A DNA stretch of 64,000 nt from Hsuehochloa calcarea (GCA_036346395.1 CM070594.1:30413385-30477384), one strand, 5' to 3'; positions 11,761-24,296 are shown, numbered from the stretch's first letter. Numbers and translations are program-made. Notes: generated from the sequence alone by a model not told the origin.

Positions 11761-12439
11761 GAACACAAAGCTTGTTTTCTAAATGTAAATCCATCATGTA
11801 TGTGATATTTTTCCCAACCTTTCCATCTTTACAATGATTATATGGTTCTCAAAATTCGTGATCATTATTATACATACCTTTCAAACTTTCAAGACCCAAA
11901 ACCTTTACCTCGAGTTGGTTCAACAACACACTCTTCGAGACAAAGCATCGGCAACAACATTGTCCTTACCTTTCTTATATTTCACAATGTATGGAAATGT
12001 TTCATGAACTCAACCCATTTGGCATGGCGACGTTCACCTTTAGCTTGACCTTTCAAGTACTTCAAAGCTTCATGATCTAATGAATAACAAACTCTTTTGG
12101 CCATAAATAGTGCTACTGTGTTTCAAGTACACGCACCAAAGCATATAATTCTTTGTCATACATGTAATAATTCAATTGAGCACCTCCCGCTTTTCACTAA
12201 AATATGCTACCGGTTTTCCTTGTTGCATTAAAACTCATCCTAACCAATTCCACTAGCATCACATTCTACTTCAAAAGTTTTAGTGAAATCAGGAAGAACA
12301 AGTACGGGTGCTTCACTCAAACGTTTCTTTAATTCTTGAAAAGCATTTTCCTGTGAGTTTCCCCACTTAAAATCAACCCCCTTCTTGGTCAATTCATTCA
12401 AAGGAGCAAAGAATGGTATCGAAATCTCTCACAAACCTT
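11761..12439 (-). pseudogene. G4 RNase H, frameshifted
   Basis: The minus strand near 11,930-11,990 encodes YIVKYKKGKDNVVADALS, the invariant end of gypsy RNase H (K-G-K-x-N-x-V-A-D-A-L-S). Blocks matching the histidine/aspartate region precede it near 12,050-12,180, in other frames. It joins the RT at 12,440 without a gap. Confidence 0.82.
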
Positions 12440-13300
12440 CTATAAAAACCAGCAAGGCCATGAAAACTTCTTACTTGACTTACATTCTTGAGTTGGCCAA
12501 TCCTTGATGGCTTTCACCTTGGTTTCATCCACTTCGATTCCTTTCCCAAACAACAAAACCAAGAAACACAACGTGGTTTGTACAAAACCGCACTTCTCAA
12601 GATTAGCAAATAATTTCTCCTTTCGAAGCTCATCCAAAACTTGACGAATGTGATTCACATGCTCATCAAAAGACTTGCTGTAAATTAAGATATCATCAAA
12701 GTAGACAACAACAAATTTTCCAATGAAAGCTCTCAAGACATGGTTCATTAATCTCATGAAAGTACTAGGAGCATTAGTCAAACCAAATGGCATAACTAAC
12801 CATTCATATAACCCAAATTTTGTTTTAAATGCGCTTCCATTCATCCCCTGCTTTCATTCTTATTTGATGGTAACCACTTCTCAAATCAATTTTAGTAAAA
12901 ATTATAGAACCACTAATTCATCAAGCATGTCATCTAACCGTGGAATAGGATGACGATAGCTAATGTGGATATTATTTATAGCTCTACTACCAACACACAT
13001 CCTCCAAGAACCATCTTTCTTAGGTACTAAGATCACAGAACATCACAAGGACTTGCTTTCACGAACAAAACCTTTGTCAAGAAGTTCTTGTACTTGCCTT
13101 TGTATCTCATTGGTTTCTTCCGGATTGGTTCGGCATGGTGGACTGTTAGGAGTGCACTCGAATGAGATCAATTTGATGCTCAATCCCACGAATTGGAGGT
13201 AGTCCTACTGGTGTTTCTTTTGGAAAACATCTTCATAGTCCTCGTAAAAGATGAGACACAACACTAGGAAGAGAGGTGATATCGTTAGGTGAAATTAAAC
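12440..13300 (-). pseudogene. G4 reverse transcriptase
   Basis: A single open minus frame at 12,440-12,844 carries AFKTKFGLYEWLVMPFGLTN, then VVVYFDDILIYSKSFDEHV and ANLEKCGF, so the catalytic Y-F-D-D pair is intact. The N-terminal fingers lie at 12,850-13,250 in another frame, joined by a frameshift at about 12,845. This is one of the best-preserved pol segments in the window. The wording resembles chromovirus RT of the CRM/Reina type. Confidence 0.9.
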
Positions 13301-13458
13301 GCCTTTGCACACAAGTACAAAGAGCACTTGATCTAGGTTGTTCCTTACTTCTCTCGGGCTCAGATTTTGTGGCTAGCATAACTAGATGCTCTCCTCTCCC
13401 TTTTTTTTTTCTCTCAAATTTGGCTTGTGGCTCTCACTCACCGAGTCGTGGATGGCAC

Positions 13459-13890
13459 TCATTTTCTTTTGCTCGCTCCTCCTGTAATCACTGGACCAAT
13501 TTCAGATTTCTTTTGTAAGTGCTCAGCCATGATTTGTTGGGGTGTCATAGGCTTGAGTACAAACTTCTTCCCTTTCAAATCTAGTGTGTACTGATTTGTT
13601 CTCCCACAATGCTGGGTATATCGATCATACTGCCAAGGCCTTCCAAGTAACATGTGACACATGCATATAGGTGCCACATCGCACTCAACGGTGTCAACAT
13701 ATTCACCAATCTTGAATGGAACTTTTACCTTATATCCAATCTTAATATCTCCTGAATCATTTAGCCATTGGACATGATATGGATGAGGATGTCGCTGTAG
13801 TTTCAAACCAAGCTTGTCAACCATCTCACGACTAGCAAGATTATGGCAGCTCCCGCCATCAATGATCACCTTCACCACTTTATCTTGCAC
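13459..13890 (-). CDS. G4 retropepsin-like protease segment
   Basis: This is a 143-codon uninterrupted minus frame. It contains KVIIDGGSCHNLASREMVDK, the retropepsin active site in the variant D-G-G-S form used by this plant gypsy group, and MLLGRPWQYDR, the matching second half (x-L-L-G-R-P-W). The domain cuts Gag-Pol. The start methionine is only the first in frame; the true product is part of the polyprotein and extends to gag at 13,900-15,019 and to RT below 13,459. Confidence 0.88.
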   Translation of the reverse strand: MQDKVVKVIIDGGSCHNLASREMVDKLGLKLQRHPHPYHVQWLNDSGDIKIGYKVKVPFKIGEYVDTVECDVAPICMCHMLLGRPWQYDRYTQHCGRTNQYTLDLKGKKFVLKPMTPQQIMAEHLQKKSEIGPVITGGASKRK

Positions 13891-15019
13891 CTTGGCTCGT
13901 TTGAAAAGATTATGTCGCGCCTAATTTCAGCTTCTTTCATCCAACACTCAAGATTTGAGCTACTACAAGAGCAGCACCGTGCTCAAATTCACATCCAAGA
14001 TGTTTCTCATCTTCATGGGCTTCATCAACATGCTCTTCCTCAACTTCCTCTTCACTAGTCAATCATATTCTCCATTGTCATTCACAATGATCACACGATT
14101 ATTTGGACACTTTGATTACATGCCCACGGCCTCCACATTTGAAGCATTGAATCCCACTACTCTTGGATGTAGAACCCATCAAGTAGTGGTGGATGCCGCT
14201 GGTTTAGAACTCATGCTTGGGGCAAAAGTGTTCTTCCCACTATAAACACCTTGAACATTAGAACTGAGACTCCACTTGAGCTCTTTGCCATTGAGGGTGC
14301 AAAGCAGAAACTTAGAGATTGACTTGCTTCCTTTAGACGCAAAGACTGCACTATATGACAAGAACTTGCCACTCTTGGCATCTTGTTGTAGTTGGCGTCA
14401 CTTTGGTTGCTTGATGTACCAAATCAATAAGATGACTAGACGGTCAAACTCAACAATGCGCCTGATATTGCGATGTAACCTACCCATAAACGTGCAATAG
14501 TTTGCTCTTCATCTTCATACACATTGGCTCTAATCATAGCCTTCTCCATCTCCTTATAATACTCCTCAACAGAAAATTCCTTGCTTCAGATTCTGCAGCT
14601 TATCGAAAGATCACTACGATAGTGCTTCTAAGACAAAACGAGTTCTCATTTCTCTTCATTTCTTCCTAAGTGGCAATAGGATTTTTTCCATCTTCTTCAC
14701 GATCATGGAGAAGTTGTTCCCACCAAATCGTAGCATATCCTTCAAACTCAGAGATGTCATTGCCAACTTCTTTTCCTCCGCATAATTATGCAGCGAAAGA
14801 TCTTGTCCACCTTCAACTCCCAAGTGAAATAAGCTTCAGGATCGCATTCTCCATCAAATTTTGGCATGGTAAACTTCAGTTTTCCAAACCTTTCTCATGG
14901 TTGTCTCCTCTACGATTTCATGCAATTAAAACGATATTGAGAATGATTGTCATCATACTCATCTTCAAATTCATCATTGTCTCATTTCTTCGATCACGAG
15001 CTCTTTCTCTACCATGCAA
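13891..15019 (-). pseudogene. G4 gag with CCHC knuckle, cut by C1
   Basis: The minus strand near 14,100-14,150 reads IQCFKCGGRGHVIKVS, a CCHC knuckle (C-x2-C-x4-H) whose last cysteine is garbled. Further right come YYKEMEKAMIRANVYEDEEQ (about 14,500-14,580) and PKFDGECDPEAYFTWELKVD (about 14,810-14,870). Both are hallmark blocks of a widespread grass chromovirus gag. The knuckle-to-protease spacer is short. Several frame breaks occur. At about 15,019 the C1 3' LTR begins inside gag; the missing N-terminal part should be sought at 25,890-26,450. Confidence 0.85.
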
Positions 15020-16614
15020 GAAGGACCGAAATGGCAACAGAGGGGGTGAATGGTGCCTTAAAAATTAATACTCCCTTCATCAGATTTAAAACTAGCCTAC
15101 AAAGATCTCTCAAGATCTAAAGAAAGTAAATGAAGCAAGATCAAACAATCAAAACAAGTTTCAGTCGTTTTTCCGAAATCGGAAGTTCCGGCAAGAGAGC
15201 GCTGAAGTTCCGCTATGTAGTTCCGCAGTTGTATAGCGCGAAGTTCCGCTATGTACTTCACGCACAAAATCTAAGTCTGATTATCCCGATCAAGAACAGA
15301 GCTCTCGGTTTTTGCCCAAAATCCAAACTACTTAATCTTGAATGCTCTTCTCAGTCAAGTTTTACAGACATCATCCTAAACACCATCTTGACCTTATGGA
15401 GAAGAATCGCAACCAAAGATTCAATAATCGAACCAAAACGGATTTCTTGAAGAAGGGCAAGAAAGACCAAAACCAATGATAAGCTTAGATTCTCGATTCT
15501 TAGAGCATGAAACTTTGAGGAAGTAATAGCAATACCAAAACGATTCTAGATATGAAGTTTCATGCTATCTTATAAAACAAATCAAAAGATATGCCAAAAC
15601 CCTAGATATTCAACATGAACAGAGAGAGAGAGAGTTGCAAAATCAAGTAATCAAAACCTCGATTTCATTGAATTGAAACATGGATTACAGAGGTAACACA
15701 AAGAGGAATGATTACAATAGGTTTCAGCTTCATCAACTCCACAACTCAAAAAGCAAAACACACCCTTTTGGTGGAGCTAACCCTAATTTTCTCTCAAAAG
15801 TCTAACCCTAACCTGTGGTTCTCCCTATTTATAGCCTTTGCTAATGGGCCTCCAACCCATTAAGCCCGCTACACCCGAACGGAACCGCCCACTTTTGCCG
15901 CTTATGAAAAGACCTTTCGCCTTTGCGCACCTTCCGAAGCCTCCCAGACACCTTGTTGTGCACGACTCGCAACCGCTTCAAGATTCACGCCGCCTTCGAC
16001 ACATCCCGACCGCTCGACCTCAACGCCTCGCGCTTAGTCCGTCCACGTGTCTCGCCACGACTCCATCTTGATGCCCCGCAACAACACGCATAAAAACACA
16101 TCACATAGCATTGCACAATATCATAGCATCAATATTTGTATAAGACTCAAACTCATACAAAATCAAAATCACAATTTAACCTTCTCTCGCACAGCTCGAC
16201 ACAATCGAAGTTCCGAGATTTACCACAATGAAGTTCCGATTTCGAACATCCGCATTTGTCAGAATATCGAAGTTCCGCGCTAACATCATGGGTACTTCCG
16301 ATATCCTAACAACCGACTTTCCGATATTTAATTCCGATTTGATATCTCGAGAACACTCAATGTCAAGATATCTGACACTCCGCTACCCCATGTGCGGAAG
16401 TTCCGATTTCTTCACCAAACCAAAACCTGTAAATCGGAAGTTCCTTTTCCAACACCGAGTTCTGACATCGAACTTCCGCCCATACACAGCAGTAGTTCCG
16501 ATTTCCGACTCAAATTTCGTAAACACCCAAACCAAAACCTCAACTCTCAATCTAATCAACACACTTGTCAAATACTCATCACTCAGAGTGGAGGACCTCT
16601 CACATGGTCTCTCA
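15020..16614 (-). repeat. C1 3' LTR
   Basis: Collinear with 24,297-25,889 over its full length. The right end (minus head TGAGAGACC) is preserved; the left end lacks the expected TG of the plus strand. A TATA box (minus CTATAAATAG) is at 15,825-15,834. Both ends are crowded with GAAGTTCCG-type motifs (15,165-15,260 and 16,200-16,500). Confidence 0.93.
15825..15834 (-). promoter_or_regulatory. TATA box in C1 3' LTR
   Basis: Minus-strand CTATAAATAG, present at the same place (25,098-25,107) in the 5' LTR. Confidence 0.75.
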
Positions 16615-16627
16615 ATCTCCCTTGATG
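16615..16627 (-). promoter_or_regulatory. C1 polypurine tract
   Basis: The minus strand reads CATCAAGGGAGAT directly before the 3' LTR head; AAGGGAGA is the purine core. Confidence 0.75.
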
Positions 16628-18200
16628 AGTATATTGACAATTACCAAAAGCATAAGATGAGTTTGAGATTACAACAACCAAGGTCTAAACAAGAGTAATT
16701 AAGCTCAAGACCAAGTTGACAAAAAGAGAAAGACTTGAGATGAGATGAAAGAGCAATTTTCGCACAAAACTCAAGGCTTTTCTTCGTAAGGCTTTTTCTC
16801 ACAATCATTCTCCCTTTGGCAATAAAATCATCAATATGTAGAAAAGGGAGGAAAAGACTATATGATGTTCATTTTAAGCATTAGGAGCCATGTAGATTAT
16901 CCAAAATGACTATTAGAGTATTACACCAAGCCATAACACGTAAGAATGCTATCAAGATCATGACAATCGATGTATAGAAGAGCTAAGACAGAAAGTCCAT
17001 AATCTGATTAATGATCCAATTTTTAGCAGTCAAATAAGTCAAGATTGAAGTCTAGCTAAAGATATCCAAGGATGATGCAAGCCATGTCAAATAATCTAAG
17101 TTGAACCAAGAAGACTCATATCAAATAGCTTTAGAGTGCTACCATTGAAGAAGGACTCATTTTATCCAGAACTTGGTCTCTTTGAGATAAGCAATTTTAG
17201 CACATTTTTCTTTTTCTCAAGACTTTTATGGTTTTATCTCAAGAAAGCAAGCTCGACTAGGTGCCATCCACAACCGCCTCCTAGCTTCAACCATTTTTTT
17301 TATTTTAGCCATGTGCTAGATCCTAAGCCTTATGCGACCACCCAAGCAATGACTTAAGGAGGTGATCTTAGGTCATCCAAGGCTCCCCGAGTTCATGCCT
17401 AGTGCAATGGCAAGCCGCCTCATGAGAAAGATTTGGTGAGATCAGCTTTTTCGACAAAAGAGATCATTTTTGCTTTTGAAGTTTTTAGACCAAAGATTAG
17501 AGATAAGTCATGTTTCTTAACAAACCGACATAGCTTACTCAAAAGTTCAAAAGAGATTCAGACTCAACTCAAATTACTTGACATGGCTAAAATCATAAAA
17601 GGATAGTTTCAACTGACTAGTCTCAAGAGCTATCATGACAAGATTTTAATTCAAGTTTAGCATTTTTAAATACCTTAGCATGGCAAAGACTAAACTACAC
17701 ATAAAAAGTCATGATAGATCTAGCAGCTTAGCATAAATCATGGCAAGATGTAAAATAGTGAAAACAGATCATAAGGGATAATAAACAAGGCTCCATTTGA
17801 TTATCATGCAATGCTTGATGAAATACACAAAAATCCGATTCCTTCGAATGAGATGCATCTTTAATTCAAAGTTGAGTTATGACAAAATTAAGAGTATGGA
17901 ATAACCAAGAATAACTCCCCAACCAAAGGAACAAAAACGAGAATCGATAAGTAAACCGTAAAAGGCAAATTCTTTAGAGCATAGAAAAGATATAGAGAAA
18001 ACTATCGCCGCATGCATTCTTATCTACCCCATATGATTCTAGGACTATCACCGATCTACACAAACACTAAGGAGCAAACATCGCCCCTGCTTACCCAAGG
18101 GTGGCCCGACCTCGCTAGAACCTATAAGAAGTGAGTAAGCTCTACTTAGAGAAGGAAGAGACAAATAATAAGCAAGATCCTAGAAGCACAAGACAAGAAG
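16628..18200 (-). other. C1 spacer between pol and 3' LTR
   Basis: About 1.57 kb of AT-rich DNA with no minus-strand frame of useful length. SIRE-like elements often carry an env-like frame here; none is visible. A plus-strand frame at 17,136-17,357 shows no recognisable motif. Confidence 0.6.
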
Positions 18201-18842
18201 TAGCAACAAAGCAATGTGGCAAGAGAAACACTCTAACCTATGCCGGAAGGACTTCACCCAAATATTAAAAGAAATGAAACCGTAAAGGAGTAAGCGATAA
18301 TATAATATAATATAATATAATACAAGAGTAGCACAACGCTCCTCACAAAGAAATTGTAAGGACAAACCACCCCAAGCTCTCCCGCAGAGTCAAAACCGAG
18401 AGTCGCCCAGAGGCTTAGTGAAGATATCGCCAACCGGTGCTCACTTCCACAAACCGAGCACAATGTCACCCTTCTCTACATGGTCTCAAGAAAGTGATAT
18501 CTCGATATCAATATGCTTGGTCCGAGAATGTTGCACCGGGTTCTGGCAATGCAAATCGCAGACGTGTTATCACGTAAGAGTGGAACGCAATGATAGATAG
18601 CCCGAATCCCGCAGGTCGAGACCATCCAAAGCACTTGGCTACAAAGAATCGGCCGCAAAGAACGCATTTCGCCTCGCAGCGGATCGCGAACACCGGATTG
18701 CTTCTCGACGACCAGAGACGAGAGAAGTGCCAATGAATTGGCAAGTGCCGGCGTTCTTCCTATCTATCCTACAACCAAAGAAATCTCAGACGGAGAAGGC
18801 TCTAAGAGATAGACAAGAAGAGGAAGAGTACCGATGCCATAG
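18201..18842 (-). pseudogene. C1 RNase H, broken
   Basis: The region directly follows the copia RT. The minus translation near 18,476-18,733 includes RDNTSAICIARTRCNILGPS, which matches the copia RNase H block D-N-x-S-A-I-x-x-x-x-N-P-V-x-H-x-R. A microsatellite of TAATA units at 18,296-18,322 lies near its C-terminal end. Several frames are used. Confidence 0.75.
18296..18322. repeat. TAATA microsatellite
   Basis: Five or so tandem 5-bp units (ataatataatataatataat core) within the degenerate RNase H end of C1. This is probably replication slippage. Confidence 0.85.
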
Positions 18843-19800
18843 TCAATGGTAGCTCAAGGTACCGAAGATGCGCTTCACCGCCGACGGTGAGATACGCGAG
18901 GAGAAGCTCAAACCGAGCACAAAGACACACGTAAAATGTATGTCCGGTCTCGAGGCCGTGAGGTACAAGAGAGAGCCAATCATGCTCCTCAACTCCTTTT
19001 GGTCAACAGTGTTCGCCGCCTTCATCCGATCCAGAGCACCAGAGATGCCATTGAGTTGATATCGCTTTCCATCATTCATGTCGAAACGCTCAGAGGTCTC
19101 GAGTGTATTTGCCTTGATGAAGAAAGGTACCTCCCGAGTCTGCTTGATTTGGAAGCCAAGGAAGAAGCTCAACTCGCCCATCATGCTCATTTCAAACTCC
19201 GAGCTCATGACATCGGAAAACTGGAAACGAGCATGCGAGGAGCCGCCAAAGATAATGTCATCCACATAGATCCGACGAGCGTAAGATCGCTGCCAAGACG
19301 GCGATGAACAAGGTTTTGTCAATTTTACCCATCTCAAAACCATGGCTCAAACAGATAGGACTTAAGCCTTTCATACCAAGCTCGGGAGCCTCGCTTGAGT
19401 CCATACAAAGCTTTGGAAAGCTCAGAGACATGGTTAGGTATTTGGGGTTCTCAAACCAGAGGTCAGTCTGACATAGACTTCTTCCTCAATAAGGCCATTG
19501 AGGAAGGCACTCTTGACATCCATCTGTAAAGCTTGAAACCCTTAGAAGTCGCAAAGGCAAGCAGATTCTAATGGCTTCAAGTCTAGCTACAGGGCAAAGG
19601 TCTCTTCAAATCTAGACCTCAACTTGAGAGTACCCCGAGCTACCAAATTTAGCCTTGTTTCAATGACTAACCCATCTTCACTTTGCTTGTTCTGAACACC
19701 CATTTGGTCCCAATGATATTGTGACCTTGAGGGGCTCAACAAGGACCGCACCTTGTTCCTTTCAAAGTTTTCCAACTCTCATGCATGGCGTTAGTCCATG
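18843..19800 (-). pseudogene. C1 copia reverse transcriptase
   Basis: The open minus frame 18,843-19,343 contains YVDDIIFGGS, the copia Y-V-D-D catalytic motif with both aspartates present, then FEMSMMGELSFFLGFQIKQT and SMIGSLLYLTASRPDI, textbook copia RT-to-RNase H wording. The N-terminal part lies in 19,350-19,780 in shifted frames, including SEDGLVIETRLNLVARG at about 19,620-19,690. The gene order (integrase upstream, RNase H downstream) confirms Ty1/copia. Confidence 0.93.
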
Positions 19801-21250
19801 ACTCATCGAAAGAGCATGACAAACGCCTTTGGGCTCAAACGAGGCAACAAAGGCGTAATGGAGACAGTAAAGAGAGATGCCGCTTTTGAACGAGTGACAC
19901 GCCAAAGAGGTCTCCAATTATCCGCTCAAGGATGGTCCTTTGAATGTGTCTTGGAGGTCCAGGTGAGATGAAGAAGTGGCCTCTACCTCATTAGCGATGA
20001 GATAGGAACAGAGCCACTAGCTTCGTAATAGCTGTAAGGTAAGGGCCGATCTCCTCGAGGTGCAAGTGGAAGAAGGCACCTCAAGAGGAGGAGAAGGAAC
20101 CGGATCGTAAACAACCTCATCTCCATCCTCCTCATCGCCCACAAAGATGGACTCAGATCGCTTCTAAGGAACTCGAGATATCGTGCCTAGTCCTCGGACC
20201 GCCTCATCAAGGTCACCTCACGTGTCTCTAACAATTTACTAGACTCGCAGCCTGCACTTATAGGCACGAGAAGAAGTCGAGTAACCTGTAAAGATCCCAT
20301 CACAAGATCGTGACTCAACTTATCTAGGTTCCTGCACTTCGTAATAAAACACTTGCAACCAAACACACGAAAATGCGAGACGCTGGTTTTCGCCATATCT
20401 CAACTCATAAGAAGTGCGATGCAAGAGTGCCCAAGAAAACTCATAGAAACATGACAAGCAAGAGTAATTGCCTCACCAAAACTTCCTAGGTGTAGAGTAC
20501 TCATCAAGCATCGCCCGCCATCTCGACTAAGGTACTGCTTCTTCCTCTCCACAACGCCATTTTGTTGGGGGACGATGGAGACGAGAACCGTGCTCTACAC
20601 TGCCTCACCACAAAACTCTCAAAGTAGGAATTTTGAACTCTGCCATTATCGCGAATTGCTCGTAATGCACCCGGGAGCTCAACAGAAAGCCTACTAAAAA
20701 GACCACTAAAAGAGTAAACGCCTCATCCTTCGAGGCTAAGAAAACACCCAAGAATACCTCGAGAAGTCATCGACCACGACAAGTACGCACTCACTTCCTC
20801 CCATCGATCGCACTCTAGCCGGTCCCATCGGTCCATATGGAGCAGCTTGACCGTGCATCCGCTATAGTCATCAGAATCGAGGATGTGAAGAAGAACCATT
20901 TTGCCGCGCTTAAGGAGCACAAACAAGATCCTTGACCATTTTGAGTTTCGCAAACCACGAATGAGATCGTGGCCGCTAACTCGGTCGATGATCAAATCCT
21001 ATATGACCAAGTCTCCTATGCCGTAAAGTCAAATCACGGATTCGCAATTAAACATCGGAGAGGATCACCGTAAGATCCGTAAAAATCAGCACGAAAGATC
21101 CTCCCATATCGAGAAATCCCGCAAACTAGACTACCCAAGAATCAAGAATTTTGCAATTGTTTTTCTTAAAGCTCACCTCAAACCGCTATCAGAAGTCGAG
21201 AGATCAAAGCGATTATACCGCAGCCTACTTACTAAGGCAACATCTTTTAA
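19801..21250 (-). pseudogene. C1 integrase, broken
   Basis: The piece at 20,723-20,995 contains VKLLHMDRWD, the copia integrase block usually H-x-D-x-x-G-P, and SMTSRGILGCFLS where the family has V-D-D-F-S-R-x-x-W-x-F-F-L. The HLIRGL-type GAG-pre-integrase block precedes it. The piece at 20,187-20,396 (SVSHFRVFGCKCFI) is the typical C-terminal copia integrase sequence. The blocks lie in different frames. Confidence 0.85.
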
Positions 21251-21789
21251 AATAAAAGAATCATTAATGCTCACAAGACTTTAGCGATGACGCGCCAAAT
21301 GAAGCATCTCCAAGGTGATCGCCTCATCACCGAGCGCGCTAGGAAGAAAACCAACGAGACTCACCAATATATGACGTGAACAACCGAGTCTACAATCCGC
21401 ACCTTTCCTTCCCAAATGGCGACTCGAGTCAAACAGAGTAAAGTCTCAAGATCGGGTGAATCAACAGAGATTTTGGCACCCAATACCGAGTAACACGGCG
21501 AATGATGAAGTAGTCAAGCAAGACCGACTCTATCTACCCTACGCCTCGCACACTCAACAAGTCAAAGATCTCACCGTTGTCGATCCGATCGCTATGGAAG
21601 AGCGAGTCGGCGCCAAGAATATGTCGATCTCGCCATGTAGCTATCTCGAAAGGAAAACGAGATCTACCTCGTGACGGCGGAAGTTACGACCAAAGGGAGC
21701 ATGAGGACGAAACTCGTAAAACTCGTAAAACCAAGTCCTCGATGTCGCCCAAAATCATCGATGGAACAAACCTAGACCTCGTGTTGGTC
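21251..21789 (-). pseudogene. C1 protease, broken
   Basis: The minus translation at about 21,380-21,410 yields the fragments V-D-S and G-C-S-R-H in adjacent frames. Together these mark the D-S-G-C-S-R-H active site of copia proteases, split by a one-base change. No long frame is open. Confidence 0.6.
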
Positions 21790-21981
21790 TTAGGTGCACT
21801 CAAGATCCGGGTCGACCTCGAATGTGCCTAAGAGACTCAACACGGTCTCTACGCGCGATCTTGGCGCTACCAAGCAATGATCAACTAAATGTCCATCTTT
21901 CCGATGTAAGGTGCAATGATACTTCGCCTCCGAGGGGTCAAGCCGCAGTGGAATCACCTTGTCGCCGAAATCTTTGAACAA
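21790..21981 (-). pseudogene. C1 second zinc-knuckle segment
   Basis: A 63-codon minus frame contains YHCTLHRKDGHLVDHC. This is C-x2-H-x4-H-x4-C, one residue off the usual C-x2-C-x4-H-x4-C. It lies between the coiled-coil segment and the protease, where large copia gag proteins carry a second knuckle. Confidence 0.55.
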
Positions 21982-22016
21982 AACCCACGACTTAAAATTG
22001 ACTTTCTCACCCCGGC

Positions 22017-23050
22017 TTAGTTTTGATCACACCGTGCTATGGTTTTGAGCACGACAGTGGATGCTTCCTCATATCCTCCTCGGATATCATATCCTAGACC
22101 CCGATTAAATCTGCAAATTTTAGATTTGTCTAGAATGAGATTGAGCTTCTTCTGCCTCCTACAAACCTCTCGAGAGTGTTCATAAGATACCGACACTCCC
22201 GAAAGAGAGAGGTGCAAGAAGAGCAGGGGAAGAAGGGACAAGCAGAAGGTAAGGGAGCGTAAGAAGAACCAACAACAGAGGAAAGATTGGCTTGTGCACG
22301 CACACACCGACTTTGGGGGACAAATCCCATCGCAGCGCATTGGTTCACGCATTAGGCGCCTCTACCAAACCCTTAGACTTCTTCCCAAAGACACACAATA
22401 CAAGCAGATGATTGTGTTCTAGAAGGTCCTTAGTTAGCTTCACACATTTTTCATCCAATGCAACCAAATCACATTTTAGTTTATTACAATGATTGCAAGG
22501 TGAGCTAACAAGGTCCTTAGAAGCATACTGAGCCAATTTGTTATCGTGATCAATCATTTCTTGAAACCGCTAGATACAGATTCTAATTCAAAGCAGCTAA
22601 CTTAGGACAGCTTTAAACAAGAAACAATAGGCTCTAGTAGCGCAGCCTGAAATTCAAGAATTTTGTGATCCGCCTGCTTTAGGTTCATCTTGAGATTATT
22701 ACAATTTTCACAAGTTTCAGCAGATCAAGCAACATGGTATAAAGACCTCTAAACGAATTGTCCTTAACCTCACATGAGGTGCAAGCAGAGTCTCAATAGT
22801 AGTGGATGAAGGAGGTGCTACCCTACTCATCTCTAATTCAAGAAGAAGGCTAATGTTCTCTACCTTAATCATGTCAAGTTCAGAGGACACACTATCATGC
22901 AAGGTCCTTAGTTTTTCCATATCATCAATCAAAGCACAAAGATGTGTCACATTCATCACGGAGGGAGCAGATGTAAGTAAAGTAAGCTCCCGTGATAGTC
23001 TAGCTACTTCCTTCTCCAACACAGAACACTTAGCCCTAGACTTAGCATGA
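22017..23050 (-). pseudogene. C1 gag C-terminal coiled-coil region
   Basis: The pieces at 22,345-22,557 and 22,717-23,022 read as a Leu/Glu/Lys-rich chain, for example LEKEVARLSRELTLLTSAPS and SSELDMIKVENISLLLELEM. They show heptad-like spacing and no catalytic motif. Such a coiled coil after the first knuckle is characteristic of long copia gag proteins. It may mediate particle assembly (inference). Confidence 0.65.
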
Positions 23051-24282
23051 AATCTACCTAGCTTAAGAAAAGCATCATTGTCGGGTCATAAGTGGACTAA
23101 CCTCATCGGAGTCGGAGTACACCATTGTCGCTCGGGTCGCCTCGAGGGCCATGAAGCACATGCCGAGAAGTTGCCGCCGCCCTGGGATCATGATCGCCCT
23201 TCCCATCATCGTTACTCCACCCTCCACCTCGCCGGTGTCCAGCCTGCCGAGGGCGTGAGGACGCGATGGAACAGCCTTCTTTGCCTTCCCAAAGTTGCGA
23301 ACTTCTTCTTGCCTTGATCAGCCGAGGGCTTCGTGTTGCGTTCTTGTCGATGTAGTCGTTTTGCTTGGACCGCCATAGTCACCTTTGCCCTTCCCAAGCT
23401 TGGGACAGCTTGTTCTGATGTGGTTGGGGCCACCACACTCAAACAAATCACAGACCTCCTCTTTACCATCCCTCCTCCTCTTGTAAGCATGGGAAAACTT
23501 CCGAGCTAGGAGGGCTAGTCGCTCATCCTCAAGTCGCTCTAACCGATCATCGCTATGTCACAGAGAGCAGCCTAGGAGAACCCACGACGACTCGTAAGAA
23601 GATCCGTATGGGATCGCTGACTAAAGCCATCGATCGTGACTTCGACCTTCGAGAGACAATGTCAATCTCGTGAGTCTTGAGACGCGAGTAAAGCGCATCA
23701 AGAGTCGTGGTCGAGAGGTCCGTGCTATCTTTGATGGTAGTCACTTTCATCTCCCAAACACGAAGATCAAGTGCGTAAGCATCTGTCGAGCGCTATCCGA
23801 GTCGGGTATGTAAGACCGACCGCCGAGGTTGCTCAAAATCTTGTGAAAACGCCGAAAAGCACTCGCCAAGAGATTCACCAAAGAAGCATCTCAAATTTAT
23901 CAGATTCACGCTTGAACCGGTCTTGTCGAACCGCCTTAACTCGAGTGGTGCCTCATGGTATGCATCGAGGGTCACCTGATGTCGTAAGCGTAAATCAAAT
24001 GAGAAATACGATCAAACTCACTTCGCTTAAACCTCAATGATTATGTTCCTTGCCTTAGCATTTGCCTCAACATCGCCATGTTTCCAAAGATTGATGTTCT
24101 CATCGGCAGAACAAAGAAATCTAACCTTCACCTTTCTCCGATGGCATACCCCGAGCCTCGATGTAAGTTTCCATTCGCTCTTCCGTAAGGGTAATCCGCA
24201 CCATCAAAACCGGAGGCTTGGTGGAATACTTGTCCGCTGTTATGGCTCAACCGACCGTTAAGATCTATCAAGAAGAGCTAAC
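23051..24282 (-). pseudogene. C1 gag N-terminal region with CCHC knuckle
   Basis: The minus strand near 23,395-23,460 gives FECGGPNHIRTSCPKLGKGK, a C-x2-C-x4-H-x4-C knuckle with the first cysteine pair out of frame. The piece at 23,553-23,750 reads MKVTTIKDSTDLSTTTLDAL and YSRLKTHEID, standard copia gag. Near 23,960-24,040 lies KRSEFDRISHLIYAYD. The start methionine near the primer site is not identifiable because of frame breaks. Confidence 0.82.
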
Positions 24283-24294
24283 CGCTCGATACCA
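24283..24294 (-). promoter_or_regulatory. C1 primer-binding site, tRNA-Met type with one base missing
   Basis: The minus strand reads TGGTATCGAGCG, the tRNA-Met primer site lacking the A of its central CAG. It lies 2 bp from the 5' LTR end. Confidence 0.88.
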
Positions 24295-24296
24295 AT

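Noticed and set aside
16200..16510. GAAGTTC motifs as heat-shock elements
   Set aside because: Heat-shock elements need GAA and TTC separated by two bases; here the spacing is one.
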